Assembly: GCF_020524165.1 (NCBI RefSeq)
Contig: NZ_JAIVKU010000007.1
Coordinates: 1-64,000 of the forward strand
Length of the DNA: 64,000 nt
Origin: Guptibacillus hwajinpoensis
GTDB taxonomy: Bacteria > Bacillota > Bacilli > Bacillales > Guptibacillaceae
Direction: 5' to 3'
Shown here one piece after another: positions 1 to 7,312 of the stretch. The notes under the pieces are model-generated. The model searched no databases. It had not been told where the DNA came from and was given only the letters and a program-made list of their open reading frames with translations. Positions within the stretch are counted from its first letter, which is position 1, and each line of letters opens with the position of its first letter. A program made the position numbers and the translations under genes.

Positions 1-35
1 TCGTCCTGAGCCAGGATCAAACTCTCCGATAGAAA
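1..35 (-). rRNA. 16S rRNA, 5' end only
   Basis: The reverse complement of the first 35 bases is the universal 16S 5' end; positions 6-25 match the standard 27F primer region. The gene runs off the left edge, so only the start is visible. It marks the head of an rRNA operon transcribed leftward. Confidence 0.97.
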
Positions 36-101
36 GCTTAATCTAGCTTTTAAAACAATGTTTGTTTCCGTAGAAACAACTACTTACATGGCGTTTCGTT
101 C

Positions 102-116
102 AGTTTTCAAAGAGCA
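102..116 (-). promoter_or_regulatory. rRNA leader boxA antitermination element
   Basis: On the minus strand this reads TGCTCTTTGAAAACT, matching the boxA sequence of rRNA leaders, where NusB/S10 bind to prevent premature termination. It lies about 70 bases upstream of the 16S 5' end, the usual place. Confidence 0.85.
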
Positions 117-239
117 ATTCGTTTCTTTCAATGTCGTTTTCAGCGACTTTATTAATGTACCACATTAACTCGTTCGGCGTCAACAACTTTTTAAAAGTTT
201 TTTTCGTTAGCGTCGCAATCTCTCGCGGCGACAAGTAAT

Positions 240-268
240 AATATACCACGGAGAAAAAATAGGGTCAA
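240..268 (-). promoter_or_regulatory. rRNA operon sigma-A promoter
   Basis: Minus strand: -35 TTGACC (263-268), 17-base spacer, -10 TATATT (240-245). Predicted start is near 233, giving a leader of about 200 bases before 16S. The upstream side is AT-rich, as expected for a strong rRNA promoter. A second upstream promoter was not identified. Confidence 0.85.
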
Positions 269-303
269 CCCTTTTCTTGATATTTTTTCTCCGCTTATAA
301 CAT

Positions 304-1173
304 TCATTCGATTGCACTGTATTCTCTAATAAAGATACCAGACCCTTTTGTCTCGCTTCTATGCACTTCAACTAGACCTTTTTCAATCATATATTCTAGC
401 AGTGCACCAAGATCTATTCCGTATTCTTTAAGCTGCTCTTCTTCCATTAGTTCCTGATAAGTCCAAGCCTTACGATGCTCGTTCATAACCTTTCGGATAT
501 GAACAGTTGCGTTTTTTGATTTTGATGATAATGAAAAGTCATTTGCAAGGAGAAGTAATTCCAGTCGTTTATCAAGTGGGTCTTCCCCAGATAAAAGTTC
601 AGTATAAAGCTTGAAGATTTCAGGTTCTATATGTTTCACCTGATTCCAAACTGTAATCTCTGGATGAAACCCATGCTCAATTACAGATAAACGAGCAAGG
701 TGATGCAAAGCATGAAGAATAAAATTATAGGCATCCATGTATTGCCTGGATGCAAACAACTCTTTTCCTTCTGTATAACGACGAATTAATCTTGCAAACT
801 CTACCCCGATTTTACGAGTACGCTCTTCATAAGGAAAGTCTCTAATCCTTTCTTTTAAACCAGCTATGTACTCGTTACGATCAAAAATAATTTTTCCGTT
901 AACAAGCCATGCCACAAGACGGCGATGGCTACCAGAAATTAACCAATCATTAACTTGCTCTTCAGAAACGACGTGCATCGCTGCTTTCTTTCCTTCAAAA
1001 TCATAATGCTTCACGAACCATGGTTTCTCATTATTTTGCACGATGATCAGTAATACAACATCAAAATTATCTGTAAGCGGATGAAAAGGCTTTGTTTTTT
1101 CAATAACTAGCACACCGAGCGTTCCTGGGTGACTTGCTCTCTCTTGATAAATCGGCCTTAAAAGATTCTCCAT
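304..1173 (-). CDS. ygxA: YgxA-like nucleotidyltransferase-like protein
   Basis: A 289-residue soluble protein of the YgxA family, found next to rRNA operons in Bacillus. The N-terminal part (about residues 15-120) resembles a nucleotidyltransferase fold with a GSHRR segment near residue 81, but I do not see the canonical GS-x-DxD catalytic motif, so it may be inactive. The C-terminal half is helical, with an Arg/Lys-rich region and a winged-helix-like end. The ATG at 1173 has the ribosome site TGGAGGA. It lies between the rRNA promoter and ygzB, as in B. subtilis. The molecular role is unknown. Confidence 0.85.
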   Translation of the reverse strand: MENLLRPIYQERASHPGTLGVLVIEKTKPFHPLTDNFDVVLLIIVQNNEKPWFVKHYDFEGKKAAMHVVSEEQVNDWLISGSHRRLVAWLVNGKIIFDRNEYIAGLKERIRDFPYEERTRKIGVEFARLIRRYTEGKELFASRQYMDAYNFILHALHHLARLSVIEHGFHPEITVWNQVKHIEPEIFKLYTELLSGEDPLDKRLELLLLANDFSLSSKSKNATVHIRKVMNEHRKAWTYQELMEEEQLKEYGIDLGALLEYMIEKGLVEVHRSETKGSGIFIREYSAIE

Positions 1174-1440
1174 TATTCGATCCTCCAGAAGTACTTATAC
1201 TTTTGTTTCATTAATCAACCATATTCTCTTTTCACTTATTCTCTTAAGTATTCAACAGTCCATATTATAAATCCTGTCGAAAAATAAGCAATCCCTCAAT
1301 TTGAAGTTTCATTTTAGATCATTATTTATTTCTATAGATTGATGACACTGTGAAAGAAATATTGATTCAACCATTTGCCCGATAAGGAAAGTGCTTACAC
1401 CTTTTGCTTATGCTATAATTGGATGCAGGAGGGACATGCA

Positions 1441-1806
1441 ATGCAATTAAAGTATACTAATAAGATTAATAAAATTCGTACGTTCGCACTAAGTCTCGTA
1501 TTTATTGGAATTGCGATTATGTATATAGGAATATTCTTCAAGACTTCCGTCTTGCTTATGACCATCTTTATGCTCATTGGATTTCTAGCAACAATCGCAA
1601 GTGCCGTTGTCTACTTTTGGATCGGCATGCTCTCGACAAGAGCGATACAGGTAGTCTGTCCAAATTGCGAAAAACCAACGAAAGTTCTCGGACGTGTAGA
1701 TGCTTGTATGCATTGCAAACAGCCGTTAACAATGGACCCTAACTTGGACGGGAAAGAATTTGACGAAAAATACAATGTAAAAAGAGCTCAAAAAAGAACG
1801 CAATAA
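1441..1806 (+). CDS. ygzB: YgzB family membrane protein (UPF0295)
   Basis: A 121-residue protein with two membrane helices (about residues 14-33 and 37-60), followed by a small zinc-ribbon-like domain with two Cys pairs (CPNC near 72 and CMHC near 89). The start was moved to the ATG at 1441 because GGAGGG precedes it; the frame is open further upstream but without a ribosome site. A TATAAT at 1414-1419 could be its -10 box, with a poor -35. The family sits between ygxA and perR in Bacillus. Function is unknown; the ribbon suggests metal or nucleic-acid binding (inference). Confidence 0.85.
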   Translation: MQLKYTNKINKIRTFALSLVFIGIAIMYIGIFFKTSVLLMTIFMLIGFLATIASAVVYFWIGMLSTRAIQVVCPNCEKPTKVLGRVDACMHCKQPLTMDPNLDGKEFDEKYNVKRAQKRTQ

Positions 1807-1844
1807 AAAAAGCTTCCGTCATATAAGTGGCGGAAGCTTTTTTA
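1806..1844. terminator. Bidirectional terminator between ygzB and perR
   Basis: A stem with arms AAGCTTCCG and CGGAAGCTT, flanked by A-run and T-run, separates the convergent genes ygzB and perR. Confidence 0.85.
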
Positions 1845-1846
1845 AA

Positions 1847-2281
1847 TTAATGTTTGCTTTTTTGGCAATCTGGACACTTTCCGTAAATCTCCATTCTGTG
1901 ATCGCCGACTCGGAAGCCTGTTACCTGTTCCGCAAGCGTTTCTACTTCGTCCAATCCCGGATAATGAAAGTCTACAATCTTACCACAATCATCACAAATA
2001 ATATGGTAATGATCTGTAGTGACACAATCAAATCGGCTGGAAGCATCTCCGTACGTTAATTCTTTCACCAGTCCAATTTCCTTAAATACTCTTAGGTTAT
2101 TATAAACGGTTGCTACACTCATATTAGGAAATTTTCCTTCAAGAGACTTATATATTTCATCTGCTGTAGGATGTGACATGGACTGGATTAAATGCTCCAG
2201 AATGGCATGACGCTGCGGGGTAATACGCACTCCTGAATTTTTCATTGCATCAATTGCTTCATGCAGTTTCTCTTCAGCCAT
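1847..2281 (-). CDS. perR: Peroxide-responsive repressor PerR (Fur family)
   Basis: A 144-residue Fur-family regulator. The N-terminal winged helix (to about residue 80) binds DNA and the C-terminal part dimerises. The regulatory metal ligands H37, D85, H91, H93 and D104 and the structural zinc cysteines C96, C99, C136 and C139 all fall at the B. subtilis PerR positions. D104 is the residue that distinguishes PerR from Fur. The protein senses peroxide by iron-catalysed histidine oxidation and represses peroxide-defence genes. A good Per box lies upstream (2318-2332), implying autoregulation. Likely targets inside this window are the genes at 41439 and 44813. Confidence 0.96.
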   Translation of the reverse strand: MAEEKLHEAIDAMKNSGVRITPQRHAILEHLIQSMSHPTADEIYKSLEGKFPNMSVATVYNNLRVFKEIGLVKELTYGDASSRFDCVTTDHYHIICDDCGKIVDFHYPGLDEVETLAEQVTGFRVGDHRMEIYGKCPDCQKSKH

Positions 2282-2317
2282 TCGTCATGCACCTCGCTTT
2301 CAACAAGCATTCTTACT

Positions 2318-2332
2318 TTGTAATGTTTATAA
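2318..2332 (-). promoter_or_regulatory. Per box upstream of perR
   Basis: Minus strand TTATAAACATTACAA matches the Per consensus TTATAATNATTATAA at 13 of 15 positions, counting N. It lies 37 bases before the perR start, consistent with autorepression. Confidence 0.65.
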
Positions 2333-2389
2333 TTAGTGTACATGGTAAGCATGGGTTTTGTCAATAACAGCACGCCTAGAAAGGGATCG

Positions 2390-2944
2390 TTACTTCTGAT
2401 CCTCGTGAAGAACAGACTCATTTTCTCCCATGTGATAGTTAATGAATCGAGCCGCAACAAATAAGAAATCAGAAAGACGATTTAAAAATGATAGAACAAG
2501 TGGATTCACTTCCTCAACCATTGTTGTAAGACGTTCAGCACGTCTCACAATCGTGCGGGCCACATGCAAACAAGCTCCCGCTGAGTACCCACCCGGTAAA
2601 ATAAAGTTACGCAAAGGTTCAAGCTGCTGTTCCCAAGCGTCGATTTGCATTTCCATTTCATTAATATGCGCTTCCTCAATTGTCCATCCTACTTTTTTTC
2701 CTTTTGGAGTTGCAAGCTCTGCCCCAACATGGAAGAGCCGCGTTTGTATTTTATGAAAAATCGTTTGCCACTCTTCTTTGCCATCAAAGTGAGCTGCGCC
2801 AATATAGCTTAAGGCAAGTCCAATCTGAGAGTTCGCTTCATCACAGGTTCCATATGCCTCTACTCGAATATCGCTTTTAGATACCCTTTGGCCGTAAATG
2901 AGAGAGGTTTCCCCTTTATCACCTGTCTTCGTATAAATTTTCAT
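2390..2944 (-). CDS. yvqK: Cob(I)yrinic acid a,c-diamide adenosyltransferase, PduO type
   Basis: A 184-residue PduO/YvqK-type enzyme that transfers adenosyl from ATP to cob(I)alamin, making coenzyme B12. Seen: the N-terminal KTGDKG ATP motif (residues 6-11), VEAYGTCDEAN near 29-39, the RRAER segment, and the C-terminal LNRLSDFLFVAAR helix. Length is normal. It starts 2 bases after the stop of the dehydrogenase gene, with GGGGGT as ribosome site, so the two are co-transcribed. No cobalamin riboswitch was seen upstream of the pair. Its B12-dependent client enzyme is not in this window. Confidence 0.93.
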   Translation of the reverse strand: MKIYTKTGDKGETSLIYGQRVSKSDIRVEAYGTCDEANSQIGLALSYIGAAHFDGKEEWQTIFHKIQTRLFHVGAELATPKGKKVGWTIEEAHINEMEMQIDAWEQQLEPLRNFILPGGYSAGACLHVARTIVRRAERLTTMVEEVNPLVLSFLNRLSDFLFVAARFINYHMGENESVLHEDQK

Positions 2945-2946
2945 TT

Positions 2947-3897
2947 TTAATACCCCCTATCTGGATCAATCACATTCTCAAATTCATTCGTTTTATTTTG
3001 ATAGTGAACCAAATTATGCTCAAAAATTTCGATCGCTCTAGGCTGATAGTTGTCAGAGATCGCTGAGTGGTGCGGGGTCACCGTTACATTTTCCATCTCC
3101 CAAAATGGGTGAGAAGAATCCAATGGTTCTTTTTTAAATACATCCAACACAGCATGAGCCATTTTATTTTCATTTAATGCATCAATAAGATCCTGTTCCT
3201 TTACAGTATCTCCTCTACCAATATTAATAAATACGCCTGATTGTTTCATGGCCGAAAATTGTTCCTTTTTAAAATAATCTACTGTTTCGCTCGTACTAGG
3301 TAGTACACTAATCACATAATCACATTTCGGGAGCATGGATAGAAGGTCATCATTTTTATAAATTTCATCAAAGTGCTCTACTATATGTCCTGATCGATTC
3401 ACCCCTAGCGTTTTTATCCGAAAGGCTTTCGCTACTCTTGCAATCTCACTGCCAATTGCACCGGTCCCAATAATTCCAATTGTGCTACCAGTGATTTCGC
3501 GTATTGGCGTTTTTTTCTTCCATACTTTCGAGGATTCGTTGGAAAGTACTTGTTTTGTCCCCCTTGCAACTTGAAGCATAACGGAGAGGGTATACTCTGC
3601 CATAGGAATCCGGTGAATTCCTCTCGCATTTGTAAGAAGGATACCTTTTTCTTTAATGGCTTGAAGCGGCATCCGTTCGAGCCCTGCTGAAAGAACCATA
3701 ATCCATTTTAATTGGGAGGCTTTCTGAATATGAGCCTCGTTTAAATCTTCCCCATATGTAAGTAGAACTTCAGCTTCGGAAAGATACGGTTCCGCTTCTT
3801 CCATGGATGAAAAGAACTGAAATGTGAGCGCTGGATAGTTTTCTTTTAAGCGAGCTTTAATAGCTGTTCTTAGTTTACCAGTTGATAGTACCTTCAT
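2947..3897 (-). CDS. D-2-hydroxyacid dehydrogenase (NAD-dependent)
   Basis: A D-isomer-specific 2-hydroxyacid dehydrogenase of about 316 residues. Seen: Rossmann motif GTGAIG, the Arg in NIGRGD, the Glu in FKKEPLD and the His in TPHHSA, which together form the Arg-Glu-His catalytic set. The substrate cannot be told from sequence; family members act on phosphoglycerate, glyoxylate or lactate. I chose the ATG at 3897 (MKVLSTGK), which has AAAGGG 8 bases upstream. The frame is open back to 3960, but a likely -10 box (TATACT, 3936-3941) lies inside that extension. The cobalamin adenosyltransferase gene follows directly. Confidence 0.88.
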   Translation of the reverse strand: MKVLSTGKLRTAIKARLKENYPALTFQFFSSMEEAEPYLSEAEVLLTYGEDLNEAHIQKASQLKWIMVLSAGLERMPLQAIKEKGILLTNARGIHRIPMAEYTLSVMLQVARGTKQVLSNESSKVWKKKTPIREITGSTIGIIGTGAIGSEIARVAKAFRIKTLGVNRSGHIVEHFDEIYKNDDLLSMLPKCDYVISVLPSTSETVDYFKKEQFSAMKQSGVFINIGRGDTVKEQDLIDALNENKMAHAVLDVFKKEPLDSSHPFWEMENVTVTPHHSAISDNYQPRAIEIFEHNLVHYQNKTNEFENVIDPDRGY

Positions 3898-3981
3898 TTT
3901 TTCAACCCTTTCATGAGTTTCTTTACTATGATTAAAGTATAGCTGAATGAGCCGCTTCATTTAAGCAAAAGCCTTTTCAAC

Positions 3982-4010
3982 AAAAAAAAAAAGAGCGCAA
4001 GAAGCGCTCT
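3982..4010 (-). terminator. Terminator downstream of bcp
   Basis: Arms AGAGCGC/GCGCTCT with loop AAGAA, then a run of ten T on the minus strand. It ends the bcp transcript before the dehydrogenase promoter. Confidence 0.8.
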
Positions 4011-4086
4011 CAACTGAAGATATGATCTACTATACTCTATGTACAAAAATCTAATGAGTATAGCCAAATGCCCTGTAGACAAACGT

Positions 4087-4557
4087 TTAAGATAAGTTTT
4101 CTTTTATATAGCTTAAGGCAGACTCCACATGATCCTTCACACGGACTTTGCGCCACTCTTTGACAAGCTTTCCTTCTTTATCAATCACAAAAGTTGACCG
4201 TACAATGCCCATGTACTCTTTTCCAAAATTTTTCTTTAACTGCCATACATCATATGCCTCTGCAACAGAATGATCCTCATCTGCAAGTAGAAGAAACGGA
4301 AGATCATACTTATCAATGAATTTCTTATGTTTTTCGACAGGATCAGGACTTACTCCCAAAATGACCGTATCCAGTTCTTCAAATCCTTCAATGTGATCAC
4401 GAAAATCACATGCCTCCGTCGTACATCCAGGTGTCATATCTTTAGGGTAGAAATAAAGCACGACATTTTTTCCTTTATAGTCGGAAAGGGATACAGTTTC
4501 TCCTGTACTTGCTTCTAATTTAAAATCAGGAGCTTTTTCGCCAATTTCAACACTCAT
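4087..4557 (-). CDS. bcp: Thioredoxin-dependent peroxiredoxin Bcp
   Basis: A 156-residue atypical 2-Cys peroxiredoxin of the Bcp/PrxQ family that reduces hydroperoxides with thioredoxin as electron donor. The peroxidatic Cys45 and resolving Cys50 lie in PGCTTEAC, preceded by YFYPKDMTPG. The start was set at MSVEIG because AAAGGAGG lies just upstream; the longer frame from 4578 would include that ribosome site. In B. subtilis the homologue YgaF also lies close to perR. It is downstream of the potassium channel gene with no terminator between, so the two may be co-transcribed. Confidence 0.95.
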   Translation of the reverse strand: MSVEIGEKAPDFKLEASTGETVSLSDYKGKNVVLYFYPKDMTPGCTTEACDFRDHIEGFEELDTVILGVSPDPVEKHKKFIDKYDLPFLLLADEDHSVAEAYDVWQLKKNFGKEYMGIVRSTFVIDKEGKLVKEWRKVRVKDHVESALSYIKENLS

Positions 4558-4610
4558 TGTTACGCCTCCTTTAATCATCTTAAGTTAAGCGTAACGAAAT
4601 TCAGTCAAAC

Positions 4611-5042
4611 TTACAACTTCGTGCTTTCTCGATAATCGACAATTGTAGTGACGAAAAACGCAGCCGGCATTAAGTAGCCAATTAATGCTTCGATAATCGC
4701 AATCCATCTTCCTACTCCAATTGGCGTAAGATCTCCATAGCCAACAGACAGAAGTGTAACGGCACTGAAATATAGTACAGACTGCACCCTTGTAAGCGGG
4801 GTGAATGACATATCTGCAAGATCCACATGTCCTTCTTGAAGAACAGGGATATCAAGGATAATTAGACTTAAATACAAACTACCAAAAGCGGTGATCATCG
4901 TTAAATAAACAAGGAATAGAAGAAACATCTTATAAACAGAAAGAAGACTTCCAGGTACTCTCGTTCTTTTCATAAGAGCGACCATACTTCTCCCCACACT
5001 AATAAGGGCAAGAACAATGGCACAAGTAATCAATAAGAGCAT
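4611..5042 (-). CDS. Two-TM-type potassium channel protein
   Basis: A protein of about 143 residues with a hydrophobic N-terminal helix, a second helix near 40-63, a pore loop and a final helix. The loop holds LLSVGYGDLTP, a potassium selectivity filter (TVGYGD type). No cytoplasmic RCK/TrkA-N domain follows, so gating cannot be inferred. The start at 5042 has GAGGTG 6 bases upstream; the upstream ATG at 5057 lies inside a hairpin and has no ribosome site. The ribosome site is in the 3' arm of a perfect inverted repeat (5047-5077), suggesting control of translation. Confidence 0.85.
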   Translation of the reverse strand: MLLLITCAIVLALISVGRSMVALMKRTRVPGSLLSVYKMFLLFLVYLTMITAFGSLYLSLIILDIPVLQEGHVDLADMSFTPLTRVQSVLYFSAVTLLSVGYGDLTPIGVGRWIAIIEALIGYLMPAAFFVTTIVDYRESTKL

Positions 5043-5046
5043 TAGT

Positions 5047-5077
5047 AAACACCTCATAATAGTTTTATGAGGTGTTT
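5047..5077 (-). promoter_or_regulatory. Perfect 13-bp hairpin covering the SD site of the channel gene
   Basis: AAACACCTCATAA (5047-5059) pairs perfectly with TTATGAGGTGTTT (5065-5077) around a 5-base loop. On the minus-strand RNA the 3' arm contains GAGGTG, the ribosome site of the channel gene. There is no long T run, so it is a weak terminator at best for the sortase gene upstream. Confidence 0.65.
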
Positions 5078-5094
5078 GTTGAATTTAGGACGAA

Positions 5095-5727
5095 CTATTT
5101 TGAAACAAGTGTTGTGTAGACCACCAGCCGCTCTTCGTGGGTCCCGGCATCTCGATTAAATGTCCCTGTACAAGTAATTAAATTAAGACCTGGTTTAGAG
5201 CTTGTTCCAAATACTTTCTCGAGAGGTGCTTTATTTCTAGGATAAGATTTAACAGCATACACTTCGAAATCATACGCCTTTCCATTTTCATCCGTAACCG
5301 TAACGATATCTCCACCTTCTAAATCTTCAAGGTGAAAGAATACCGATGGCCCAGTTTTGTTATCAACGTGACCAGCAAGAACAGCATTCCCGATTTCACC
5401 AGGTTTCGCTCCAGGCTGATACCATCCAACGTTACGATCATCTTTCGGTACGTCCATTTGCCCATTTGGTAATTGGCCAACATGTTCTACGTTAGCCTCT
5501 ACATTTATTGCCGGGATGGACACTTGAGCAGGAGTAACCCCCTCCATCATCGGCCCATCTGATTCTTCACTCTCTGTGCGAGAAACTGCCCTTACCTCCG
5601 GTGCAGTAATCAGTTCAGTTTCTTTATTAGATAGTACTTCTTTCATTTCATCTGATTGGTGAGAAGAAGAGCAGCCTACCGCTGCTCCTATAAGTAACAT
5701 ACTCATTAAAAGCTTTTTAAACGGCAT
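5095..5727 (-). CDS. Class F-like sortase
   Basis: A 210-residue sortase (transpeptidase that anchors surface proteins). His120 (AGHVDN), Cys186 (LITCTG) and Arg200 (EERLVVY) form the catalytic set. The domain spans about residues 68-208 and resembles class F (inference from motif style). The N-terminus reads MLLIGAAVGCSSS, a lipoprotein-like signal with Cys19, where most sortases have a plain membrane anchor; the lipobox is imperfect. It lies 24 bases after a DUF4397 protein gene ending in an MPKTG sorting signal, its likely substrate, and is probably co-transcribed with it. Confidence 0.88.
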   Translation of the reverse strand: MPFKKLLMSMLLIGAAVGCSSSHQSDEMKEVLSNKETELITAPEVRAVSRTESEESDGPMMEGVTPAQVSIPAINVEANVEHVGQLPNGQMDVPKDDRNVGWYQPGAKPGEIGNAVLAGHVDNKTGPSVFFHLEDLEGGDIVTVTDENGKAYDFEVYAVKSYPRNKAPLEKVFGTSSKPGLNLITCTGTFNRDAGTHEERLVVYTTLVSK

Positions 5728-5751
5728 GACTGCTCCTCCTTCTACCTTAAG

Positions 5752-6558
5752 TTAAGCTGTTTGCTTCTTACGAAAATAGATGCCAGTTCCTGCTGCTAGA
5801 ATGGCTCCACCTAGTAGAGCCCATGCAACTGTATGAGACTGATCAGCTGTACCACCCATACCCGTTTTTGGCATTTCTGAAGGCATATTTGTTGTATCAA
5901 CCATTGGCCACGCTTCAAGAGTTGGTTCTCCATCTACAAGACCTATAGCATAAACGGAATATACATACCCTTCTTTCAATTCAACCCCGGGGATTTCTAG
6001 AACAACATCTTCAGAACCTGCTGGTCGAACTTCAAGATCGACTGTCATTGGATCAACTTCAGCGTAATCAGACGTTGATTTAAATGCTACATCTGAGAAT
6101 AAAACATCCCCATCTTTAACTGCTACATCTACATTAGGAGCATCTGGAGAAGCATGTACCACTCTTACTTTTGCTTTTCCTTCAGATGCTTCCGTTTCAT
6201 CGCTTAAAGCCCAAAGAGAGATGCTATCTAGTTTACCGACAGCTGCAGCAGAGTATTTCATTCCTTCTTCCAGTGTTACTGACTGACTGATAACTGGCTC
6301 CCCTTCACCATTCTCACCCGCTGGGAATACTTCAATATCGTGGTCGCCTGCTGGACGTGCCATATAATCTGTCGCTTGCTTATATTCAGCACCCTCTACA
6401 ACCGCTTCACCATCTACATAGACATCAACAGCAGGTGCATCTGGAGAAGCATGAATCACTCGTACCATGGCTTCGTGATTATCCGCAAAAGCCGTCCCAC
6501 CAATTATTCCGAACATCATTACCATCGCAACCGCAGCTGCCATAAACTTCCTAAGCAT
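5752..6558 (-). CDS. DUF4397 surface protein with MPKTG sorting signal
   Basis: A 268-residue secreted protein: signal peptide (about 1-26, cut near AFA-DN), two DUF4397 repeats each opening with V(I/V)HASPDAP (near 34 and 134), then MPKTG (about 229-233), a hydrophobic helix and the tail FRKKQTA. This is the layout of a sortase-anchored wall protein with a variant LPXTG motif. I start at 6558 (MLRKF) because AGGGGAG is 9 bases upstream but only 3 from the alternative ATG at 6567. The sortase gene follows, and an ECF sigma gene diverges upstream. What the repeats bind is unknown. Confidence 0.88.
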   Translation of the reverse strand: MLRKFMAAAVAMVMMFGIIGGTAFADNHEAMVRVIHASPDAPAVDVYVDGEAVVEGAEYKQATDYMARPAGDHDIEVFPAGENGEGEPVISQSVTLEEGMKYSAAAVGKLDSISLWALSDETEASEGKAKVRVVHASPDAPNVDVAVKDGDVLFSDVAFKSTSDYAEVDPMTVDLEVRPAGSEDVVLEIPGVELKEGYVYSVYAIGLVDGEPTLEAWPMVDTTNMPSEMPKTGMGGTADQSHTVAWALLGGAILAAGTGIYFRKKQTA

Positions 6559-6585
6559 TCCATCCACTCCCCTAGTTTAATTTTT

Positions 6586-6603
6586 GTTATACTTTTGTAT
6601 AAC
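6586..6603. promoter_or_regulatory. Inverted repeat between DUF4397 and ECF sigma genes
   Basis: GTTATAC-TTTT-GTATAAC is a perfect 7+7 inverted repeat in the divergent intergenic region, 28 bases before the DUF4397 start. It may be an operator or overlap a -10 element. No confident promoter was assigned to either gene. Confidence 0.45.
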
Positions 6604-6727
6604 CTTTGTTCATTCATTAATACGACAAAATCCTTGTTATTGGATCACTTTTTCAACACTTACATTGTTTTTATTTCGAATTCAAGGGAATAGAGCAACT
6701 AGAAAAGCTCGGAGGAGGAACAGACTA

Positions 6728-7273
6728 ATGAGTAAAGGCAATTATGCGATTGCTTACTGGGATAGTGAAAACGAAGAGCATTTTAAAGTCTTTTGTATTG
6801 AAAACCATCAAACGCTTTTACGAATCGCCCGTCGCATAGTCAATGATCAGCAAATTGCCGAAGAAATCGTTCAGGATGTTTATTTAGAGGTGTGGAACAA
6901 GCGAACGCAGTTCCAGCCTGATAAAGGGAAACTTTCTTCATGGGTAAGCCAGATTACACGAAACCGAGCCATTGATCGGATAAAAAAAGAACAGCGTCGT
7001 TTTAAAGAAACGGTTGTAGAAGACCGTCATTTAGTCGATAGAAACTATTATCTGCAAGAAGACTTCGGAACGAAAGAAATGGTTTATAGAGCCTTGGATT
7101 CATTAAAAACAGAACAACAAGAAATCCTAAAACTTATCTACATCGATGGGTATAGTCAGGCAGAAGTAGCTTCTAAGAAAAACATCCCGCTTGGTACTGT
7201 AAAAAGCCGCACAAGACTGGGTATAAAAAAGTTAAAAGAAACAGTCGATACCTCCCTTTTAGAAATGGTCTAG
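6728..7273 (+). CDS. ECF-type RNA polymerase sigma factor
   Basis: A 181-residue sigma-70 family factor with region 2 (about residues 15-85, including EEIVQDVYLEVW and the promoter-melting segment) and region 4 (about 120-170, with YSQAEVASKKNIPLGTVKSR). No region 3 or C-terminal extension. The start at 6728 follows GGAGGAGG; the frame is open back to 6584 without a ribosome site. No anti-sigma gene is adjacent: the next gene is convergent behind a terminator. Divergent placement from the DUF4397-sortase pair suggests that pair may be its target (inference). Confidence 0.92.
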   Translation: MSKGNYAIAYWDSENEEHFKVFCIENHQTLLRIARRIVNDQQIAEEIVQDVYLEVWNKRTQFQPDKGKLSSWVSQITRNRAIDRIKKEQRRFKETVVEDRHLVDRNYYLQEDFGTKEMVYRALDSLKTEQQEILKLIYIDGYSQAEVASKKNIPLGTVKSRTRLGIKKLKETVDTSLLEMV

Positions 7274-7281
7274 CCAAAAAC

Positions 7282-7312
7282 AAAAGTCCAGAGGGAATCC
7301 CTCTGGACTTTT
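7282..7312. terminator. Bidirectional terminator
   Basis: A perfect 14-bp stem (arms AAAAGTCCAGAGGG and its complement, loop AAT) between the ECF sigma gene and the convergent ABC permease gene, overlapping the permease stop codon. Confidence 0.9.
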
